A stretch of DNA of 64,000 nucleotides, from positions 1 to 64,000 of the forward strand of contig NZ_FNCY01000023.1 in NCBI RefSeq assembly GCF_900099695.1. Reading direction: 5' to 3'. The DNA comes from Propionivibrio dicarboxylicus (GTDB lineage: Bacteria; Pseudomonadota; Gammaproteobacteria; Burkholderiales; Rhodocyclaceae). Below are positions 41,158-49,025 of this stretch, piece after piece. The translations under genes and the position numbers were made by a program. Position 1 is the first letter of the stretch, and the number at the start of each line of letters is the position of its first letter. A model generated the notes under the pieces. It was not told the origin of the DNA. It saw only the letters and a list, made by a program, of their open reading frames with translations, and did not search any database.

Positions 41158-41418
41158 ATGGCAAAGGAAGAATTGTTGGAGATGTTAGGTGTCGTGTCGG
41201 AAGTCATGCCGGATTCGCGTTTTCTCGTGACACTTGAAAACGGCCACAACCTGGTTGCTTATACGGCGGGAAAGATGCGCAAGCACTTTATCCGCATCAT
41301 TGCGGGCGACAAGGTGACGGTTGAAATTTCTCCCTATGACTTGAGCAAGGGAAGAATCAACTTTCGGCACCTGGAAAATCGCGGCCAGGCGCCTCGTCCC
41401 CCCCGTCGTCGCAGCTAA
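41158..41418 (+). CDS. infA: Translation initiation factor IF-1 (cold-shock-linked copy)
   Basis: The 86-residue S1-like OB-fold protein begins [13 protein letters not shown] and contains [46 protein letters not shown], the full IF-1 pattern, plus a basic, proline-rich tail ([11 protein letters not shown]) longer than that of E. coli IF-1 (72). GGAGAG precedes the ATG. The main infA of proteobacteria usually sits in ribosomal or translation loci; this one lies between a cold-shock gene and rhlE, which suggests a second, stress-linked copy. Confidence 0.93.
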   Translation: MAKEELLEMLGVVSEVMPDSRFLVTLENGHNLVAYTAGKMRKHFIRIIAGDKVTVEISPYDLSKGRINFRHLENRGQAPRPPRRRS

Positions 41419-41446
41419 AAAAATAGTCAGTTGCGTCATGACTCAA

Positions 41447-41471
41447 CCAGAACGGTCCTTCATCGTTCTGG
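41447..41471. repeat. Hairpin-forming inverted repeat after infA
   Basis: The perfect arms CCAGAACG and CGTTCTGG enclose nine bases in the gap between the converging infA and rhlE. No T run follows, so it is at best a weak terminator for either gene. Confidence 0.5.
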
Positions 41472-41530
41472 CGGAGTCGATGACACAAGCCCGTTAAAGA
41501 AAGCGCAGCACGCCTGCTGTCGATTGTCGA

Positions 41531-42853
41531 TTAGTGGTGCCGGCTACCGCGATGCTGTGCGGCACTTGCCGGTTTGGCGGGGCCACCGCGTTGGCCGTTG
41601 GTTTTGGGTTTTTGCGCCGTCTTCTGTTTTGGCGTGCTACTGCGCGGCGCTGATGCACGCTGACCGCCACGCCCTTTGGGCGCGGCCGAACGCATCAGGA
41701 TTGGCTCGGCGCGAATCGTCGGGTCCGGGGCATAGCCCGGGTGTTCGAGCACTTCAATCGGCTTCTTGATCAGGCGCTCGATGTCGCGCAGGAGTTTGTG
41801 CTCATCGACGCAAACCAGTGAAACCGCAGCGCCCTCGGCACCGGCGCGGCCCGTACGGCCAATGCGATGCACATAATCCTCGGCGACATTCGGCAGTTCG
41901 TAATTGACGACGTGCGGCAACTCGTTGATGTCGATACCGCGCGCGGCGATGTCGGTCGCCACCAGCACATGCAGTTCGCCGTTCTTGAAGTCGGCCAGCG
42001 CCCGCGTGCGCGCGTTCTGGCTCTTGTTGCCGTGAATGGCATTGGCCTCGATGCCCGCCTTGAGCAGCTTCTCGACCAGTCCATTGGCGCCCCACTTGGT
42101 GCGCGTAAATACCAGCACCTGGTGCCAATTCTTCTCGCGAATGAGGTCGATGAGGAGGTCGCGCTTGCGCTCACGATCCACTTTGTAGACGTATTGCTTG
42201 ACCAGCTCGGACGCCGTATTGCGGCGCTCGGATTCAACGTACGCAGGGTCGTTCAGCAGGCCGCTGGCGAGTGCGCGGATTTCATCGGAGAAGGTCGCCG
42301 AGAACATCAGATTCTGTCGTTGCTTTGGCACCAGCTTGATCACGCGTTTGATGTCGTGGATGAAGCCCATGTCGAGCATGCGGTCCGCTTCGTCGAGAAC
42401 AAAGACCTCGACGCCGGACAGGTCGATGGTGCCCTGTTGGGCGTGATCGAGCAGACGGCCGGGGGTGGCGACAAGAATGTCCACGCCCTTCTTGAGTGCG
42501 GCGATCTGTGGATTGATGCCGACGCCGCCAAACATGACCAGCGAGGTAAAAGGAAGATGAGCTCCGTAGGTGCTCACGCTCTCTTCGACTTGTGCCGCCA
42601 ACTCACGCGTCGGCGTGAGGATCAGCACGCGGATCTTGCGCGGTCCGGCCCGGCGAGAAGTCGCCAGGCGGTTAAGAATCGGCAGGGAAAAGCCGGCGGT
42701 CTTGCCGGTGCCGGTTTGCGCGCAGGCCATCAGATCGCGCCCGGAAAGGACGACGGGGATGGCTTGTGCCTGAATCGGGGTGGGCGTCTCATAGCCTTGA
42801 TCGGCAATGGCACGCAGGATCTCGGGGGCGAGACCCAGTTCGCTAAACTTCAT
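41531..42853 (-). CDS. rhlE: DEAD-box RNA helicase RhlE
   Basis: RhlE-type helicases act in ribosome maturation and RNA decay, notably in the cold. The 440-residue protein has [20 protein letters not shown] (Q-motif region), motif [12 protein letters not shown], Ia [30 protein letters not shown] and [10 protein letters not shown], and then the RhlE-type C terminus: [13 protein letters not shown]-like [20 protein letters not shown] followed by a low-complexity basic tail rich in glycine, lysine and glutamine. The tail distinguishes it from DbpA nearby. Confidence 0.93.
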   Translation of the reverse strand: MKFSELGLAPEILRAIADQGYETPTPIQAQAIPVVLSGRDLMACAQTGTGKTAGFSLPILNRLATSRRAGPRKIRVLILTPTRELAAQVEESVSTYGAHLPFTSLVMFGGVGINPQIAALKKGVDILVATPGRLLDHAQQGTIDLSGVEVFVLDEADRMLDMGFIHDIKRVIKLVPKQRQNLMFSATFSDEIRALASGLLNDPAYVESERRNTASELVKQYVYKVDRERKRDLLIDLIREKNWHQVLVFTRTKWGANGLVEKLLKAGIEANAIHGNKSQNARTRALADFKNGELHVLVATDIAARGIDINELPHVVNYELPNVAEDYVHRIGRTGRAGAEGAAVSLVCVDEHKLLRDIERLIKKPIEVLEHPGYAPDPTIRAEPILMRSAAPKGRGGQRASAPRSSTPKQKTAQKPKTNGQRGGPAKPASAAQHRGSRHH

Positions 42854-43194
42854 GCAGGGAGATTCCAGTGCTTGCCATGCGTGCGCGAAAAAAATTTTCG
42901 ACTAAGCACGAACCAGTCCGGGCAAACACAGAGGAGGTGAATCGGGCCTGGCGGGAGTGCCAAACCCCTTCGGACGGTCGCCAAGACTGATGAATGGCAA
43001 CACGAGGAGGGCGAATACTAACACGGAGGCGTCCCGATCGACGAGACAATCATCGATCTTCTGTGGCAGGCCCCCTTGCCAATGTATGTCTTTGTATTAA
43101 TACCCGGCGCCGATTCGGGTGCGTGTCGAAGCGCTGAACCGGCTTGCCGATGCGCGGCTGCTCTTTCATTGAGGCCGGCGTTGCCGGGAATTCC
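42854..43194. other. Intergenic region upstream of rhlE
   Basis: The 341 bases lie between the rhlE start and the stop of the ABC exporter, both on the minus strand. I see no coding frame with protein character, no terminator with a T run and no recognised operator; it must contain the rhlE promoter and possibly a long leader. Confidence 0.5.
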
Positions 43195-45024
43195 CTAGGC
43201 GTTGCCGCTAGAAGAAAAACCGTTTTCGCCCGCGTCGTGTTGCTGCATCGCCCACATTTGTGCGTAGCGTCCGCTCAAGCGAATGAGTTCGAGATGCGTG
43301 CCGCGTTCGATGATGCGGCCGGCATCCATCACCAGAATCTGGTCGGCGTTCATGATCGTCGATAGACGATGGGCGATGATCAAGGTCGTGCGTCCGCGCG
43401 TTGCCAGGTCGAGGCTGGCCTGGATGGCTTTTTCGGTTTTCGAGTCGAGTGCCGAGGTGGCTTCGTCGAAAATCAGCAGTGACGGATCCTTGAGCAGCGC
43501 TCGGGCAATGGCGACGCGCTGTTTCTCGCCGCCGGAGAGTTTGAGTCCGCGTTCGCCAACGACCGTTGCCAGACCGTCCGGCAGCAGCGCGGCGAACTCG
43601 GTGAGCTGCGCCGCGTGTGCCGCGGCCAGCACTTCCTCGTGGGTTGCCTCGGGCCGACCGTAGTGGATGTTGTAGAAAATGCTCTCGTTGAATAACACGG
43701 TGTCTTGCGGCACGATGCCGATCGCCGCGCGCAGGCTGGATTGCCGGAATTCGCGCAGGTCGCGCCGGTTGATCCGGATGGCGCCGCCGGTGACATCGTA
43801 GAAACGATAGAGCAACCGCGCCAGCGTCGATTTGCCGGAACCGGACTTGCCGACGACGGCGACCGTCTTGCCCGCCGGAATGACGAAATCGACGCCAAAC
43901 AGGATGGGCCGTTTGGCGTCGTAGGCGAACTCGACCCGGTCGAAACAGACTTCGATGTCGCCGTGCGGCAGATCGACGGCGTCGGGCGCGTCGACGACTT
44001 CTCGGTGCGTGTTCAGCAGCGTGAACATCCGTTCGATGTCGGTGAGCGACTGGCGGATTTCGCGATAGACGACACCCAGGAAGTTGAGTGGCATGTAGAG
44101 CTGGATCAGGAACGCGTTCACCAGCACCAGATCGCCGATCGTCAGCTGCCCCGACAGGACGCCGGCCGATGCCCGCCACATCATCGCGGTGACGCCGATG
44201 GCGATGATGGTCTGCTGTCCGATGTTGAGCAGCGATAGCGAGATCTGGCTGCGCGTCGTCGCGTCTTCCCATTTCTCCATGTTGCTGTCGTAGCGCCGCG
44301 CCTCGAATTCCTCGTTGTTGAAATACTTCACCGTCTCGTAATTGATCAGGCTGTCGATCGCCTGCGTGTTGGCGATCGAATCGGTCTCGTTGACCTGTCG
44401 CCGGATCACCATGCGCCGGTTGCTGACGCTAACGGTATAAGCGATGTAGGCGGCGAGCGAGAGCAGCGTAATCACGACAAAGCCGCTGTCATACTTGAAG
44501 AAAAGCACGCCCAGCACGAGCGATAGCTCGACCAGCGTCGGCAGGATCGAATACAGGGTGTAGCTGATCAGGCTGGTGATGGCGCGCGTGCCGCGGTCGA
44601 TGTCGCGCGCGACGCCGCCGGTTTGTCGCGCCAGGTGAAAGCGCAGCGACAGGTCGTGGAGATGCCGGAACACTTCGAGCGCGACACGCCGAACCGCGCG
44701 CTGCGTGACGCGCGCGAAGATGATCTCGCGCAATTCGGCGAACAGCGAATTGCCGGCGCGCAGCAGTCCGTAGAGCACGAGCAAGCTCACCGGCAGAACG
44801 AGCGGCAGCGATTCGGCGCCGATCTCGTCGATCAGGGACTTGAAGATGATCGGTACCGCGACGTTCGACAGCTTGGCGGCGATCAGGCAGCTGAGCGCCA
44901 ACAGCACGCGGCCTTTGTACTGCAGCAGGTAGGGCGCCAGCCGGCGCAGCGTCTGCCGGCCGTTGATCGGCCCGGTCGTGGCCGGATACAAATAATCGGA
45001 AGCGTTGCGAGAAGATCGACGCAT
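43195..45024 (-). CDS. ABC exporter of the ATM1/ABCB7 (heavy-metal tolerance) type
   Basis: The 609-residue half-transporter combines a six-helix exporter domain (about 30-330) and an ATPase domain: Walker A GKSGSGKSTL near 391, signature LSGGEKQRVAIARALL, Walker B LLIFDEATSALD and H-loop IAHRLSTI. The blocks NYETVKYFNNEEFEARRYD and LYMPLNFLGVVYREIRQSLTDIERMF are hallmarks of the ATM1/ABCB7/HMT1 group, which exports glutathione-linked sulfur or metal compounds. The ATG at 45024 starts MRRSSRNASDYLYP; the frame is open 41 codons further, without family similarity. Confidence 0.93.
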   Translation of the reverse strand: MRRSSRNASDYLYPATTGPINGRQTLRRLAPYLLQYKGRVLLALSCLIAAKLSNVAVPIIFKSLIDEIGAESLPLVLPVSLLVLYGLLRAGNSLFAELREIIFARVTQRAVRRVALEVFRHLHDLSLRFHLARQTGGVARDIDRGTRAITSLISYTLYSILPTLVELSLVLGVLFFKYDSGFVVITLLSLAAYIAYTVSVSNRRMVIRRQVNETDSIANTQAIDSLINYETVKYFNNEEFEARRYDSNMEKWEDATTRSQISLSLLNIGQQTIIAIGVTAMMWRASAGVLSGQLTIGDLVLVNAFLIQLYMPLNFLGVVYREIRQSLTDIERMFTLLNTHREVVDAPDAVDLPHGDIEVCFDRVEFAYDAKRPILFGVDFVIPAGKTVAVVGKSGSGKSTLARLLYRFYDVTGGAIRINRRDLREFRQSSLRAAIGIVPQDTVLFNESIFYNIHYGRPEATHEEVLAAAHAAQLTEFAALLPDGLATVVGERGLKLSGGEKQRVAIARALLKDPSLLIFDEATSALDSKTEKAIQASLDLATRGRTTLIIAHRLSTIMNADQILVMDAGRIIERGTHLELIRLSGRYAQMWAMQQHDAGENGFSSSGNA

Positions 45025-45228
45025 GGTGCCTAGTCGTGAATGATGTGGGGCGCCGGAGCGAGCATCGTGAATACCGCTATTCTGACGTAAACCGGGACGA
45101 TCGACGGGCGCGACCGGCAACGATGCCGCCAGGATCAATCCGTCCAATCAGCAATGACACCGAGCTTGAGGCTTGGTTGCGTCCGGGACGTGATGACGAT
45201 GTATCGCGCTCCGCCAGGCCCGAAGACA

Positions 45229-45807
45229 TCAGCGGAGTAGCTCAACGTCCGGGAGATTCGCCAGCACCTGGTCATAGGTGTTGAAGCGCTCCAGCACCTG
45301 CACGACGATCGGCAGCGGTTCTGCCCAGATTTCCGGCAGATCACGCTCGTTCGGCTCCTGCAGGGAGAAGGCGAGTTTTTCCTTGGGCGGACAGAACGCC
45401 GCGTCGACGCCCGGCTTGTTGCCTCTGGCATCGATCCGATACCAGCCATGTTCCTTGAGGAAGACCGCATTCAAGCCGTGCAGACAGTAGGGCGCGCCGC
45501 GGTCTCCGATCGACAGGCGTTGATAGCACAATCCGGTCGGGATGCCGTTGGCACGCAGCAGCGCGGCCAGCAGATGGCTCTTGGCGTAGCAATAACCGGT
45601 TCGGTATTGCAGGACCTCGGATGCCTTGCATGTCACCGGATTCAGTTTGAAGTCGACGCTGTGGCGAATCTCGTCGCGGACGAATTCGAAACATTTACGT
45701 ACGAGTTCATCCCCGGAAACGGTGTCGCGCGCCAGTTGCCGCGCCAACGCCGATACCTCGGGGTGCTCAAAGTCGACGTATATGCCGGGCAGCAGATAAG
45801 GATTCAT
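45229..45807 (-). CDS. Transglutaminase-like cysteine protease-fold protein
   Basis: The 192-residue protein has a bacterial transglutaminase-like core: RTGYCYAKSHLLAALLRANGIP holds the nucleophile Cys73, LHGLNAVFL the His110 and WYRIDARGN the Asp126, the expected catalytic triad order. It lacks a signal peptide and the extra domains of larger relatives. Such proteins act as proteases, peptidases or amidases on unknown substrates. Its stop is 204 bases from the start of the ABC exporter in the same direction; the two may be separate units. Confidence 0.88.
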   Translation of the reverse strand: MNPYLLPGIYVDFEHPEVSALARQLARDTVSGDELVRKCFEFVRDEIRHSVDFKLNPVTCKASEVLQYRTGYCYAKSHLLAALLRANGIPTGLCYQRLSIGDRGAPYCLHGLNAVFLKEHGWYRIDARGNKPGVDAAFCPPKEKLAFSLQEPNERDLPEIWAEPLPIVVQVLERFNTYDQVLANLPDVELLR

Positions 45808-45870
45808 GTCGGGGGCGTGGCCGAGGGATGTTCTACGGGAGTCCTGTCTTGGATCGATGCCGCGCCTTCT

Positions 45871-46044
45871 TCAGCAAAACCAGAAGGCAATCCAGGCGGG
45901 GTCGTCGAGGAAGGCGAGAAACAGCGTGCTGCCGAAACGGTAGTACAGCATCGACAGGGCATCGGATAAACCCTGGGGCTGTCCGGGCATTGCGAGAGCG
46001 TCGGGCATCGGAAATAAGGAGCGTCGTAATAAACCGGAAAGCAT
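45871..46044 (-). CDS. Candidate small protein, 57 residues
   Basis: An ATG frame in the gap between the helicase and transglutaminase genes encodes 57 residues beginning MLSGLLRRSLFPMPDAL, with an aromatic and hydrophobic second half (SMLYYRFGSTLFLAFLDDP, then WIAFWFC at the end). The composition looks more like a protein than the neighbouring frames do, and the gap of 337 bases is otherwise unexplained. The ribosome site is weak (GAGTGG), and no homologue is known to me, so it remains a candidate. Confidence 0.35.
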   Translation of the reverse strand: MLSGLLRRSLFPMPDALAMPGQPQGLSDALSMLYYRFGSTLFLAFLDDPAWIAFWFC

Positions 46045-46144
46045 GATCGTACCACTCGGGGCGTGTTTCGCCGTGCTATCCCGGCGCGATGTCTCAACGG
46101 TCTTTGCCTCAGATGACGCTCAAATAAAGGCATTGCGGCGATCG

Positions 46145-48250
46145 TTACTTCCACATGCCGCGCATGCGGGCGGCGAGATCGAGCGGCGGCTTCGATGCAT
46201 CGGGATGCTGCGCCGCCCACGCCTGCAGGCCGGGCGGTTCGGGGGCGGGCGGCCAGCTGCGCTCGGCGAACGCATTCAACAGCCCGCTCGGGATGAAGCG
46301 TGTGCGGCTGGCATAGACGTGCCGGTCGCCTGTCCCGCCCGGACCGTTGGTATAAAAGCGTTGCGGCAACAGGAGGTCGAGATGATCCTTGGCGCGGGTC
46401 ATCGCCACATAGAGGAGTCGCCGCTCTTCCTCGATCTCGGCCTCGCTGCCGGTGGCCATGTCGGAGGGCATGCAGCCGTCAACGACGTTGAGGACGGTCA
46501 CCGCATTCCATTCCTTGCCTTTGGCCGAGTGGATCGTCGACAGGATCAGGTAGTCCTCGTCCAGCAGCGGGACGCCCGCTTCATCGCTGGTCGCTTCCGG
46601 CGGGTCGAGCGTGAGCTCGGTGAGGAAACGTTCGCGGTTGGGATAACTCGAGGCAATGCGTGTCAGCTGCTGAATATCGCTGCGGCGCACGTCGGCATCC
46701 TCGTACAGGCGGTCCATCTGGGCGTCATACCAGAGGACGACGCTTCCGAGCGGCGCCGGCCAGGTGTCGGCGCCTTGCCGCAGTCCTTCGATCAGTGCCG
46801 CAAAAGCGCTCCATGCCTCGCGTGCGCCTTCCGGAACCGGTTGTTCGGCAAGCAGCTCGCAACCGGGTGCGGCATTCTGCAGGTGGTCGACAATGCGCCC
46901 GGCCGTCTTCGGGCCGATGCCGGGCAGTAACTGGATGGCGCGAAATCCCGATACCCGGTCGCGCAGGTTCTGCGCCCAACGCAGGATGGCGAGCAGGTCC
47001 TTGACGTGACGCGCTTCCAGGAACTTGAGGCCGCCGAACTTGATGAACGGGATGTTGCGCCGGGTCAGTTCGATTTCGAGACGGGCGCTATGCGAGGCGG
47101 CGCGAAACAGCACCGCCTGCGATTTGAGGGGAATGCCTTGTTCGCGCCGTTCGAGCGTGCGTTCGACGACGTAGGTCGCCTGGTCGGTCTCGTCGCGGAC
47201 GGTGATCAGGCCCGGCTTTTCCGAGGAGATGCGTTCGCTCCGCAGTTCCTTGCTGTGACGCTCTTTCGCCCGGGCAATGACGGCATTCGACACGGCGAGG
47301 ATCGGCTGCGTCGAGCGATAGTTCTGTTCGAGCGCAATCTGTCGGGCCGGCGGAGTGAACTGCGTCGGGAAATCGAGGATGTTGCGCACGCTGGCGCCCC
47401 GGAAACTGTAGATCGATTGCGCGTCGTCGCCGACCACCGTCAGCCCCCGGCCATCGGGTTTGATCGCCCGCAGGATGGCGGCCTGCAGGAAATTGGTATC
47501 CTGATATTCGTCGACGAGCGCATGGCTGAAGCGCGTGCCGATTTCCCGCGCCAAGTCCGCTTCGCCGACCATCTGCGCCCAGTAAAGCAGCAGATCGTCA
47601 TAGTCGAGCACCTGCTGCGCCTGCTTGGCTTCGACATAGCCGAGATAGAGCGACTTGAGCTCGTTTTCCCATTCCGCACACCACGGGAAATTGCTTTGCA
47701 GGACATTGGCAAGGTCCCGCTGCGTGTTGATGACTGCCGAATAAATGGCGAGGCAGGTGCCTTTGAGCGGAAAGCGCTTTCCTTTCCCGGAATGCCCGAG
47801 ATCGTTGCGCACCAGATTCATGAGGTCGGCCGAGTCTTCACGGTCGTGGATGGTGAAATCGGGGCTCAGTCCGATGCGTTGCGCATAGTCGCGGAGCAGG
47901 CGCGCGCCGACGCCATGGAAGGTGCCGGACCAGGCAAAGCCGCCGCTGGCCAGGCGCGCATGGCGTGCCGAAACCTTGCTGGCGATCGTCTGGACGCGCC
48001 GCGTCATTTCGTCTGCCGCACGACGAGAGAAGGTCAGCAACAGCAGCCGGTCGGGATCGGCGCCCTGCGCGAGCAAATGCGCGACGCGGTGGGCGAGCGT
48101 ATTGGTCTTGCCGGTTCCGGCGCCGGCGATGATGAGCAGCGGAACCTCATCCGGCGCGACGGCCGCATCGCGTTGCGCGGCATTCAGCGTCTTCAGATAG
48201 GCCGGGATGTCGGCGGAGTCCGCGGACTCTGTTTGGATGAGGTCGGTCAT
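46145..48250 (-). CDS. UvrD/Rep-family superfamily 1A DNA helicase
   Basis: The 701-residue ATPase has motif I IIAGAGTGKTNTL (about 40-52), Ia LLLLTFSRRAADEM, II VDEYQDTN, III VVGDDAQSIYSFRGA, IV QNYRSTQPIL, V STIHSAKGKEWNAVTVLNV and VI LLYVAMTRAKDHLDLLLP, in standard UvrD order. It is somewhat shorter than UvrD or Rep, lacking a long C-terminal extension, and fits the group often annotated as ATP-dependent helicase. The ATG at 48250 overlaps the stop of the zinc-ribbon gene by 4 bases; the open frame upstream of it is the zinc-ribbon gene in another frame. A LexA-type box precedes the pair. Confidence 0.92.
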   Translation of the reverse strand: MTDLIQTESADSADIPAYLKTLNAAQRDAAVAPDEVPLLIIAGAGTGKTNTLAHRVAHLLAQGADPDRLLLLTFSRRAADEMTRRVQTIASKVSARHARLASGGFAWSGTFHGVGARLLRDYAQRIGLSPDFTIHDREDSADLMNLVRNDLGHSGKGKRFPLKGTCLAIYSAVINTQRDLANVLQSNFPWCAEWENELKSLYLGYVEAKQAQQVLDYDDLLLYWAQMVGEADLAREIGTRFSHALVDEYQDTNFLQAAILRAIKPDGRGLTVVGDDAQSIYSFRGASVRNILDFPTQFTPPARQIALEQNYRSTQPILAVSNAVIARAKERHSKELRSERISSEKPGLITVRDETDQATYVVERTLERREQGIPLKSQAVLFRAASHSARLEIELTRRNIPFIKFGGLKFLEARHVKDLLAILRWAQNLRDRVSGFRAIQLLPGIGPKTAGRIVDHLQNAAPGCELLAEQPVPEGAREAWSAFAALIEGLRQGADTWPAPLGSVVLWYDAQMDRLYEDADVRRSDIQQLTRIASSYPNRERFLTELTLDPPEATSDEAGVPLLDEDYLILSTIHSAKGKEWNAVTVLNVVDGCMPSDMATGSEAEIEEERRLLYVAMTRAKDHLDLLLPQRFYTNGPGGTGDRHVYASRTRFIPSGLLNAFAERSWPPAPEPPGLQAWAAQHPDASKPPLDLAARMRGMWK

Positions 48251-48471
48251 GGCACGGGCATGGCCATCGCGGCGCCCGTTCGCCGCGTCGCGGGGTCTGG
48301 GTCGGGATGCCTGTTGGTGGGAGGCTGGGCGCTTGCCAGGATGATCATGCCATCGCATTCCGGACAGATGCAGCCCTCCCATGCCAGGCCCGACGCATTG
48401 TCGAGGGTGAGCGAGTCGATGGGGGCGCGGCAGTGCGGGCAGAGGATGCGTGGCGGTGTTGCTGGGGGCAT
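48247..48471 (-). CDS. Small zinc-ribbon protein coupled to the UvrD-like helicase
   Basis: The 74-residue protein has two cysteine pairs, CPHC (11-14) and CPEC (36-39), spaced as in a zinc ribbon, plus an isolated Cys34. The C-terminal 30 residues are proline- and arginine-rich and probably disordered. The ATG starts MPPATPPRILCPHC; the open frame extends 13 codons upstream through the LexA-type box, so the later ATG is preferred. Its TGA overlaps the helicase ATG (ATGA), which implies coupled expression and suggests joint action on DNA. No named family is recognised. Confidence 0.75.
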   Translation of the reverse strand: MPPATPPRILCPHCRAPIDSLTLDNASGLAWEGCICPECDGMIILASAQPPTNRHPDPDPATRRTGAAMAMPVP

Positions 48472-48486
48472 GGCGATGTAAAGTGA

Positions 48487-48506
48487 CACTGTAATAATAT
48501 ACAGTA
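48487..48506. promoter_or_regulatory. LexA (SOS) box upstream of the zinc-ribbon/helicase operon
   Basis: The sequence contains CTG-TAATAATATA-CAG, an exact CTG-N10-CAG with an all-A/T centre, and continues as an imperfect dyad outward (AGTG/CACT). It fits the E. coli-type LexA consensus at every key position. It lies 16-35 bases upstream of the zinc-ribbon ATG, where a repressor would block transcription. The divergent repeat-protein gene starts 135 bases away and might share it. Confidence 0.8.
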
Positions 48507-48545
48507 TCACTTCGCGGCGACGATCTCAAGCCGGCGATTCAGAGG

Positions 48546-48572
48546 CTATTTCGGTCGGGATCGTGGGCCGCG
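48546..48572. repeat. Dispersed intergenic repeat, copy A
   Basis: A 27-base stretch (CTATT, then CGGT, GGGATCGTGG and GCCGCG) matches copy B at 54737-54762 on the opposite strand with one substitution and one inserted base. Here the second arm of the hairpin is lost. It lies between the LexA box and the 16-residue-repeat gene. Confidence 0.6.
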
Positions 48573-48640
48573 CAGCAAAAATTGAATCCCTGGCGCGGAC
48601 GCTTGTCTGACGGATGCAGCCCTCAAGAAAGGAGCGATTC

Positions 48641-48922
48641 ATGGCGACAAGCATTGGCGATTTCGGCGAACTCCGGGTAGACGCGCCACCGCAGCAGGCC
48701 ATCTGTACCTTCGGCGAAGCGTGCGTGGACAGCCCTCCCGCGGTGGCGATCTGTAGCTTCGGTGAGGAATGCGTCGAGGCGGCGCCGGCGGTGGCGATCT
48801 GTGCGTTCGGCGAACCGTGCAGCGATGCGCCGCCGGCCCAGGCCATCTGCCTGTTTGGCGAGGAGTGCGTTGAGCGGCCGCCGACACAGCGCATCGGAGA
48901 ATTCGGTCAGGAAATCCTCTGA
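48641..48922 (+). CDS. Cysteine-ladder protein of six 16-residue tandem repeats
   Basis: I do not recognise this 93-residue protein. It consists almost wholly of a 16-residue repeat, A-I-C-x-F-G-E-x-C-x-[DE]-x-P-P-x-x. Isoleucines 5, 21, 37, 53, 69 and 85 and phenylalanines 8, 24, 40, 56, 72 and 88 are in exact register. The four central copies carry two cysteines each (22/28, 38/44, 54/60, 70/76); the first and last copies have none, like caps. No signal peptide is present. The ATG follows a strong AAAGGAG. Constant period without insertions suggests a small beta-solenoid with two stacked cysteine ladders; metal or iron-sulfur binding, or a modified peptide, are possible. Stands alone between a SOS-type operon and tctA. 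Confidence 0.8.
   Translation: MATSIGDFGELRVDAPPQQAICTFGEACVDSPPAVAICSFGEECVEAAPAVAICAFGEPCSDAPPAQAICLFGEECVERPPTQRIGEFGQEIL
48683..48892 (+). repeat. 48-base coding tandem repeat
   Basis: The DNA of the cysteine-ladder gene shows the 48-base period directly; the stretch GCGATCTGT followed by TTCGG recurs at about 48690, 48738, 48786 and 48834 with third-position changes, so the copies are old enough to have diverged at silent sites while the protein register was kept. Confidence 0.75.
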
Positions 48923-49025
48923 TCGAAAAACGCTTGCCAGGGGGCGAGGCGGGCTCCTTGAGCCGGCGATGATTCCGGCATGAGCGCGCAACGGACGGCA
49001 GGAGCCCTGCCGTCCATGACGATTG

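Noticed and set aside
48251-48529. 93-residue N-terminal extension of the UvrD-like helicase frame
   Set aside because: It overlaps the zinc-ribbon gene and the LexA box in another frame; the ATG at 48250 has the coupling overlap and normal family start.
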